Assembly (NCBI GenBank): GCA_020631735.1
Contig: CM036159.1
Coordinates: forward strand, 24,299,816 to 24,363,815
From: Saccharum officinarum
Lineage: Eukaryota > Streptophyta > Magnoliopsida > Poales > Poaceae
Length of the DNA stretch: 64,000 nt
Direction: 5' to 3'
Below, piece by piece: positions 53,255 through 64,000 of this stretch (positions are counted from its first letter, which is position 1; each line of letters opens with the position of its first letter). The notes beneath the pieces are model-generated. The model worked only from the letters and a program-made list of their open reading frames with translations. It was not told the DNA's origin and did not search any database. A program made the translations under genes and the position numbers.

Positions 53255-54258
53255 CGGCATCAGGGAGAGGAAATGAATGCAACTCTAGAACCTAGGAGTA
53301 CGTCGACCTCTTCCTAGCTTCCTAGACCGCAATCGTCCACGACACCGCTTGCACTGTTTGAGAAAGACCCTGCGTGCATTTAGTGCCATGCTTTTTTTTA
53401 ACGCCTCTCGTCTGGGCGTAGACGTAGCATCTGCTCATGTACAGACTCATACCAACCTTGCACACGTACACCATACTCACACTACGCCTACACAAACATA
53501 CATATAACTACACTCAGAACACATCACTTCCTTCGTGAGATCATCGGATCCATCCATGGCTCCGTAGACGATGGACACATCGTATTCCTTTGTGGTTCCA
53601 CGCGTGCATCTAGTGCCATGATTTTGTTGAGTACTCCTAAGTTGACACCAAATGGACACAAAGGAATCCCACCTCATTAATTAATCAACCTTTGAACATA
53701 CTGCAATTTCAATCCGCAGTTGTTCACTCTTGAAGTGCTTTTTTATTTCCACGGTTCTTGGACGGAGGAGGCACTGTCCATTGTCACACACACACATATA
53801 CACACACGATCCTTTTAGGACCTGCATCATGGAGGACGATGATTTTGTGGAGTAAGTTGAAATAATGTTCAGTAAGAGTCGTGTACAAAGAAAAGCTCCA
53901 AGCAAAAGCTCATAATATCCATTGTCGAGACTGGCTTTTTCTTTGTATCTTACTCATATCCGGTTTGTAATAGGAAGGAGAAACAAGCATGAGCTTTTGC
54001 AAGCAAAACAAAAAATTAGGTTGGTATGTTTTATTAGGGTGTATTTTGGGACCGCTTCAAATCGAGTCTACGGGCGTCCCACCGTAAGAATAATGAAAAT
54101 CCCATCAAACGCTCTATTGTATGATGTTTTTTCCACCATCGAGACATAGCGACCGTAAGATTGAACTTGCCCTCGCATTTTCCATGCTACTGGGTGGAGG
54201 TTGGGGTCGCCATACCACACCACGCGGTGGCCATGCCGTGATGCCAAACATGGCCTAA
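53255..54258. other. No gene seen
   Basis: Intergenic DNA. A CACACA microsatellite lies near 53787-53806. Confidence 0.55.
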
Positions 54259-55647
54259 GGCCTACTTTGGCAGTAGGGGATCCCGAAGGGTTCCCAGTCA
54301 TTTCCCCATAGAGGAAGCCCTTGCAGATAATTTCCACGTGCCGTCTGCAAGCATGCGACGCGGGGGTCTCTGTCCCGCAGGAGCCGGGTTTTGACGGGGA
54401 AACCTGTCCGGCCTCGTCACACCGGGCGACATTCCCTGCCGGCTCGACTCAGCTCTCCTCTTGATTTCTCGCAACTCACCTCGACTCCTCCTCCGTTGCC
54501 GCCCCTCCGCCCTCGCCTCGACTCTCCTCTTGCCATCTCCATACCGTCCCAACTACTGTCCCCTTTCGAACCGTCGTCGTCCCCGCCTCCACATCGGTTT
54601 CGTCCCCTCGCTGGAGAGACGTGACCGCCACAGCTGCTAAAAGGTCCCGGCTCCAAGATTCACTCCAATTCTTCTTGGATTTGTCTTCCCTCTGAACGAA
54701 GGAAGGCAGTCTCAATCTGGTATGCACCCGCTCAATTCGTCCCCCTTCTCTATGGTTCTGTTGTATAGTGTCGAGTTCAAGTGAGCACCTGCCAAGATTG
54801 TTGTCATCATCTATGACGTGCTTGTTTCATGGTTGATCCACTTTGCTTGCCCCGATCCGGTTGATCTAGGGTTCACTAAATTGTTGATTCACAGGTGCCC
54901 AATTATAGTCGATTTAGGGTTTCGGTAGATTATTGATTCTCAGGTTTACTGGTTTTGGTAGTGTGCTCGATTGCCTTGTTTCTTGTATTTCTTGTTTCTA
55001 GCACTAACTGGTTCTAGTAGATCCAGTTTACTGGTTCATGAATGCAGTTGTTGATATGAATTGGTAGCACTAACTGGTTTTGGTAGATCCAGTTTGACTC
55101 CCACAGTTGATATGAATTGGTGAGATTCTTACTAATACACTAGCTTTCGTTGGAATGATACATTTTAATTGTTGTATGCTTTGCTTCGGCCGTTTGGAGC
55201 AACTTATCATCTCCCATGTTCTATAATCCATCCTATCATGCTAGAAATTTTTCTACACTATTGCACATGGAAGCATCAGGCATAGGTCGATAGTTTTCTG
55301 ACAGGTGAAGTCTGTTGTGTCAGGTTCCTTTTTAAATTTTTGACTTTGGTTCGAGGATTGCTGACTTTGTTTCAGTGTGTGGATTAAAATGCCTATTAGT
55401 CACTACTTGTTGAATTGCTCTCCACAAAACACTGCACGTGTTTTGTGATTTAGGATATGCCTTATGCAGTTTGAGTATGTTTCTAGTCCTTCATTTTGAG
55501 TACAACATGTTTAGCTGTTCCTTCAATCAGGTCTTTCTGTAATTAATCTTGCTTCATCTGGACCATCGATGTGTGATTTTGCACATGTGAATGCATTCTC
55601 TTTCCTATGATTAATGCTATTTTCCACAACTGCACTTTGGGCGTGTA

Positions 55648-55912
55648 GATTTCTACTTCCCCATTTCAAATTATAGCTTACTTTGGTTTTGTCCTAAGTC
55701 AAACTTCGCTAACTTTGACCGAGCTCTTAGAAAAAAATATTAATATCTACAAGTTTAAAATAAATGCACAACCAAAACATGGAGTATTTGGTGAAACCAA
55801 TTCGATACTATAGATGTTGTTAGTGCATTTTTATATATACTCTGTCGAAGTTAAATAAGTTGACCTAAGATAAAGCTAGAGGGAGCTATAATTTGTAACG
55901 AAGGTAGTATGC
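55648..55912. mobile_element. Diverged Stowaway-like MITE
   Basis: TACTTCCCCATTTCAAATTA at the left and GAGCTATAATTTGTAACGAA then GGTAGTA at the right are inverted in part. The interior has the AAGTCAAACTTCGCTAACTT word common in grass mariner MITEs. Termini are degenerate. Confidence 0.5.
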
Positions 55913-57499
55913 CATCCTTGCCAGAATTCTAGTTAATTTTGTTGGTCATTTTTTAATATCAATCTGTAGTTCTGTGTTGATAATTTGGCTGTAGTTTTTC
56001 TTGTCAGTCCTTTTGTTCTAAAAAAAGAATGCATACATGCATGGATGAGTAGATGCTGCTGTAGGTGCTGCCTGGATGATTAGGTGCTGCTGTAGAATGC
56101 TGGAAGTGTTTTTTTTCAGCTTAGCTGTGCTAGGCTGTGAATATTGTAGTCTTGATTTGTTCAGCTGCTATGCTTGCCTGCTGGATGATGATTAGAGGTA
56201 GTTGAGATTTTAATTTTTGACCGGAGGTGACTAACTGCACAGAGTACAGCTTAATACAATGCTCACTTCAATAAGAGTACACATGTCAATCTGCACTCCA
56301 AACTGAGTGAATTTTCACTGCATTAATCATCGGTTCTTGCTGATTTGTTGACTTGTATCAGATAATTTAGACCTATACCTACCTCATCAGCAGGCACGCT
56401 GATGAAGTGATGATTATAACCAAGAAAAGAATCTAGCTAGCCTAATGTGTACTTTCAGCTAGCTAGCTAGTCGGTTAAGAAGCTTTGTTTTTATTTAATT
56501 TGCATTTTATTTATGATCAAAATAGAAAGAATAAATAAATTATGTAACAATGGGATTACTGCTAGTAACCTTTTTCAGAGTGGAATATAGAAGGGAAAAG
56601 CAGTAGTACTATGGATATCTTAATACAGGATAAAACGGTTTAACCTTTTTCATCAGTTGGTTGATGCCAATATATTTACATCTTTTTGTAGTTGAATTTT
56701 GACAGTTTTAGCTGTTACCAATCTTTTTTACTCTGGTTTCTCAAAAAAGCATCTTAGCTATCCTTCTATGTAGTTTTGGTTGAATTTGTTTCTGCATTTT
56801 GTGACTGGTCTTGTGGAGCTTAGATGACTAACCTGCAGCTGCACCAAAACTTAATTTTCATGTGGGCCGACAACTTTTCCACATTTGTAATTTGCTTGCT
56901 GTGGCATGCCACATGTTTACCCTTGGCTCAAATTGATGTATCCTAGCGGCACTAGATTAGTTTACTTTAGGTATGTCTCTAGCTACTAATGTTTTTCCTT
57001 GTTTACTTGCAGAGTTCTTGGTGTGGAAGCAAATGTTTGAGAAGAAAAATGTTTTTACTAGCTGCAATGCCTATGTGAGAAGCTTATGCAAATGACTTTT
57101 TTTTTCTCTCGAACACTGCTTATGAAAAGGAGCTAAACCATTATTTATTTTTGATTATATGTCTTGAATATCTGGATGGATTTGATCTGTGATTTGGTGA
57201 TGAATGGATTAGCTAGGTTGAATCTGCCACTTGAATTAAATTTTCTATGTATTGAACTATGTCAAAAAATTTATCATTCCATATTCTTGATGCGGGCTTC
57301 TCATGTTACTCAATTATTTTGCATTATTTTGCTTTTTGTGATTTTCCATGCATTATTTTCATGAAAATGCTGTGGTTGACATTGATATGTGGTGGATTCC
57401 TCGTATTATTCAAAAAATTATGATTTTTTCTTGATTTTCTAAGACATCAATGCAAACCTGTTGCAAAGCTGACATCGATCTGTGATAACATCAACGCAA

Positions 57500-58500
57500 A
57501 GTGACATCGATATGAATACTAGAAACACAGGCGCGCCATACTAGATCTCGTAGCGTCTGTTACCTCTTTAAAACAATGAGTAGGGGCTGCTATCTATGGT
57601 AATGTTAGTTTTTATATTAAAAATGAGTAACCTTATAGCAACAATTATTTTTTGCGAAATGGTTTAAATAGATACTAAGAAAGGATAGTCGATGTGATTC
57701 AGAACTTCTGAAAATGATAAATACCATGAGTTGTAGCAAAAGTGATTGTAATTTAAGTGCTTTAGAGTACTTGCGCTTATCACACTGAAATTAAACATGT
57801 TCTTTTGCAAAGATTCCTGTTAGTTTTTATATAATAGTTTCTTTGAAATGCAAGTGAGTGTATCAAGCATTAGTATAGTTGAGGTTACCTATTCACTTTT
57901 TACACACTCATCAAATGCACGCTTACAACCTACGCAGTTAAAACATGACTCTGCTAGCCACAGGACCCTGCACCATGGCTCAGCCCTGAATTATGGTTCC
58001 TCAATCTCAAACATATTGCAGGAAGCCAGAATATGGCAACATGCAACTTTTTCAAGAAAACATGTTAGCAAGGAGGAGCAAGATAGAAAAGAAATACAAC
58101 ACACTCTATCTAGGAATTTCAGTACCACCATATTCACATTTTCTTTGATAGTCATTACTTGGAGATAACCATCAGAACATCTGAAGAAATTTTTCTTATG
58201 TTCCACATCTCTGTTTGCCATGCTTAGCTTAGCTAATACTCGTATTTTGAGCTGCGGCTTTGTAAGCAAAGATTTAAGTTTAACATATCTACATATCGAG
58301 GCTACAACCGTAGGTCATATGTAAATTGTAACCAAATTCATTTCAGCATCTTATAGCAGTCTTTGAGCCACAGCTCTGTACATCTTGTTTTCATAACAAT
58401 TTAACACTGGAGATCAGGGGATTGGTGACGGACTGAAAATTTATTATATGGTAATGAATCAAAGGCCAAAGTTTTGCATTAGAAAAAGAAGCCTGCAAAT
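57500..58500. other. No gene seen inside candidate transposon
   Basis: AT-rich. A 106-codon plus frame (57848-58168) and a 92-codon minus frame overlap and show no domain. Confidence 0.5.
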
Positions 58501-58551
58501 TATGCAAAGTATAATTGTTTACCGAAAAGCCAAATCTTGTAGGCATTTCAT

Positions 58552-59060
58552 CGAGCACGCGGTGGGCGCCGTCCTTGCCCACTGCTGGGGCGCTGCTTAG
58601 CGCTCTCTGTGGCGCGGGAGGGAGCACAGGGGCGCACCACGCACGGAAGGTCGGAAGCTGTGCAGCGCCGTCACTGGTCGCCTTCTTCTTCGTGGCACTG
58701 ACGCTCGCCTTCTTCCGAAAGACGACGACGTCATGGCATTCATGCCCGTCGAGGAGTGGGGGGGGGGGGGGGGGGGGGGTGGATCCAGCACCTCCTCGCG
58801 AAGGTCTCTACCTCCGTCCGTCGCTCCCAGTGCCGCGTTCGCTATCGTGGTGGCTGCAAGGAGGAGGGCAGCGGTCGCCGCGGCTTCGAGGACCGGGGCG
58901 AAGAGGCACACGAGTGCCAGTAGGGAGGTGGAGGCCTGCCATGCCGGTGCCGTTTTTCACCGATGGGCCGCAGCCGTGCCGCTCTCGCATCGCCTGTACG
59001 CCGCGTCCGCACCACGGGCCAGCGAAAGCCGAGAGAGTTCGCGAGCTTTCAGGCTGTGAG
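58552..59060 (-). pseudogene. Gene-like fragment, possibly captured by the transposon
   Basis: The minus frame at 58597-58911 reads CLFAPVLEAAATAALLLAAT, then TIANAALGATDGGRDLREEV: one hydrophobic Ala/Leu stretch and a charged segment, as in a membrane or secreted plant protein. It is followed by a Pro run from a 22-base C/G tract. There is no convincing start, no full length and no named family. GC content is far above the surrounding DNA, which fits capture of an exon. Confidence 0.35.
58758..58779. repeat. Homopolymer of 22 G
   Basis: Uninterrupted G run in the GC-rich block. Its length is unreliable in sequencing, so frames across it should not be trusted. Confidence 0.95.
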
Positions 59061-59406
59061 GAATTGGGCGGAGCTCTGAACCGATCCGTATCAGACGTTC
59101 CAACAGCTTGCGGGTTAACGGGCGTTGACGTGGCCGATTCAGGTACTGGAGACGTGGCGAAATTAGGTGCCAGATTTCCTGGTGCAAATTTCGTCTAGTA
59201 AAAGATAAAAGATTCGTATTGTTTCTTGTTCCACAAAATCAGAGAAAGTGGCAAACGTTCATGATATTGTGCTGCCAAACAGCGACATGGAAACTCCCCC
59301 ACAGGTGGTAATCTTCCCTGGGGCAGAGGTGGGAATAAAAAATCCAAATAATTCCACGTGCAGGGTTCCCAGGATTAATTGGCCTCCTCTGCCAAAGTAG
59401 CCCTAA

Positions 59407-61002
59407 ATGTTTTTAAGTGGAGATGTCCAGACTTTAGAATGTAAAAATATCCATGATTAATTCAAGATTATCTTAACAAGTGATCTTGTGTGAGTTCTCG
59501 AAACATATTCTACCGGGTCACAATGTCACATACTTTAGCCATCATCCAGCCCACAACTACATAGGCTTCAAAGCCTGCTGGGCCTAAATAGATAGTAGAT
59601 AGCAATAGTTGTGATGACCCATCCAATCATACAGCAGCCTTCACTACTCTTTAAGAGTAACCTTCACTAACTGTTGTTTTTTTTGAAAATATATGCTTAC
59701 TTGTACGCACGCGTACATGCTATTAGCACTTTGTTTTAGTACATAAAAAATAATTATAGCGCTTACTTGATGAGTTTGTAAACACGGTTCTGATTTGCAC
59801 TCTTGTTTTTTTTAAGAGAAAATGCACTCTTGTCATTATCTGCAAGTCGCACTAGCCATTTCAGTGTGTTGTAGCCTTGGTGTCTGTGTCTGGAGGAGAC
59901 GTTCTCGATATGAGAGGTTATCCACTGTGATTTGAAAGAAAGTAGCACATCAAAGGACGTGTGTGGAAAATGAAAAAGTTAGGTTTAGTTAGTTTTTTTA
60001 GTGGAAGTTAGGTTTAGTTTTTTTTTTTTGCAGAGCGTGTTTGTCACATACAAATAAACCACAGCAACTTGGACTGGGTAAGATGTGCTTACTAGTTAGT
60101 GGGCTGTGCCTTTTTAGAGGACGGCCCAGGCGGAGAGGTATGATCCAACGACAAATGGCGCACCGGCCCATATATATTTCGGTAACCGCCACATGTGGAA
60201 GTTCAACCATCGTTACGCTAACGGTGAGAAAAAAGAACCCTCCCGAACGGCACCATTTCATGGTTCGATGCCAATATTTCGTTATATACATAAATAAAAG
60301 TCCTATACCCTACTTTAGAAAAAGGAGCCAACCTTGACAATTTTTTTTCAACAGTTCTATCATGGAATGCTTTACTCTATCATTCACACTTCTATTTCCC
60401 AACTTTTTCATACCATCCATTCAAAATTATATATATACTTTTTCATACCCATCTTTTCTCCACAGAGGTAGTATTATACTTTTCCATTTATAAAATCTGT
60501 GTCACAGAAATAACCCCTTGAAGTCTTTACTGGAAATGGTACATGACTAGGAGGACATTAAGAAATTTTTAATTAGAAAAACAAAATCATGCCTTGCAAC
60601 CATCCCGTGCGGCCTGCGCCTCCAATGACCCCTCAATCGACCGACCGGACGCCACACGAAACGAAACAAGAGAGAGAAGGCCGAAGGGCGACACGGTCCC
60701 CCAATTCCAAACTCCCCTTGCAAGATCTTGATCTACACCTGTTGCACCAGGGTTCGATCAGTGAAATGGCGACATGTGACAGCTTAACCCTCAGGTGCAT
60801 TAGACCAAGAGCTCGAGTGAGCAACAGAATCAACTAAACATGAACTCTTAAGTTGCACCGGCAACAAAAATGAAAATTAATATCGTAATAAACACCTCAC
60901 TACCTAGCACATCATACTAATGTGCATAATTATTACATTACATATGTCAATAATGTCAATGTCATGGTTGACATTATAAGCCAGGGGGAGTTGAATCACC
61001 CT
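59407..61002. other. Intergenic, no gene seen
   Basis: AT-rich with small overlapping frames (98 and 97 codons near 60000-60340; 82 and 66 near 60600) that show no domain. The last few hundred bases should include the SQD1 3' UTR. Confidence 0.55.

Positions 61003-64000
<2,998 letters not shown>

Larger units (their letters stand above)
54259..59402. mobile_element. Candidate composite TIR transposon
   Basis: GGCCTACTTTGGCAG at 54259 and its near-reverse CTGCCAAAGTAGCC at 59389-59402 are inverted, and both are flanked by CTAA (54255-54258, 59403-59406). A TAA-type duplication with short TIRs suggests PIF/Harbinger. The 5.1-kb interior has no recognisable transposase. Instead there is a GC-rich exon-like start with a GTATGC donor at 54720, long intron-like AT-rich DNA, and a GC-rich gene-like block at 58550-59060. 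The two ends might belong to two separate related elements. Confidence 0.5.

Noticed and set aside
58515..59198. A 227-codon plus-strand frame
   Set aside because: Crosses a 22-G homopolymer and is Gly/Arg/Pro low complexity; the minus strand is more gene-like.

Overview
This window is nuclear DNA of a grass, most likely an Andropogoneae relative of sorghum, sugarcane or Miscanthus. Evidence is the intron-rich plant genes, GC-rich first exons, many Tourist, Stowaway and hAT MITEs, a copia-type LTR retrotransposon primed by initiator tRNA-Met, and a 100-N scaffold gap. No species can be named from the sequence alone. There is no CRISPR array, operon or other prokaryotic feature.

Layout. Positions 1-2021 hold a simple-repeat start and a decayed Mutator-like (MULE) transposase. 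From about 1349 to 11934 runs a block that appears again, almost identical, from 12035 to about 23310, on the far side of the gap (11935-12034). Each copy holds the 3' end of the MULE, a small hAT element, a plus-strand promoter and first exon that look like a non-coding snoRNA host gene with three related box C/D snoRNA candidates, and a complete minus-strand GROWTH-REGULATING FACTOR gene (four exons, 424 codons, QLQ and WRC domains, miR396 target site). The copies differ by small indels and by three MITE-type insertions, all in copy B and all at the GRF gene. This looks like two haplotypes placed in series or a very recent tandem duplication.

From 23.3 to 32.7 kb is a gene-poor MITE graveyard, with a poly-A-tailed retroposed insertion that has an 18-bp target duplication (27647-28421). 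From 32710 to 43113 lies a complete, very young LTR retrotransposon on the minus strand. It has 2520-bp LTRs, a CTCGC target duplication, PBS, PPT and a gag-like reading frame, but I find no pol. From 44747 to 50248 is a complete minus-strand gene for a DUF21/CBS-pair (CNNM/CorC-like) membrane protein, 11 exons and 422 aa. From 54259 to 59402 is a possible composite TIR transposon carrying gene-like fragments. From 61003 to 63141 is a minus-strand SQD1 gene (UDP-sulfoquinovose synthase, chloroplast sulfolipid synthesis) with a one-base insertion in a G run that breaks the frame.

The three protein genes are unrelated in function: growth transcription factor, membrane ion-handling candidate, plastid lipid enzyme. 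Gene models were built by hand from splice sites with matching phases. Transcript ends, snoRNA targets and TE family names are inference.
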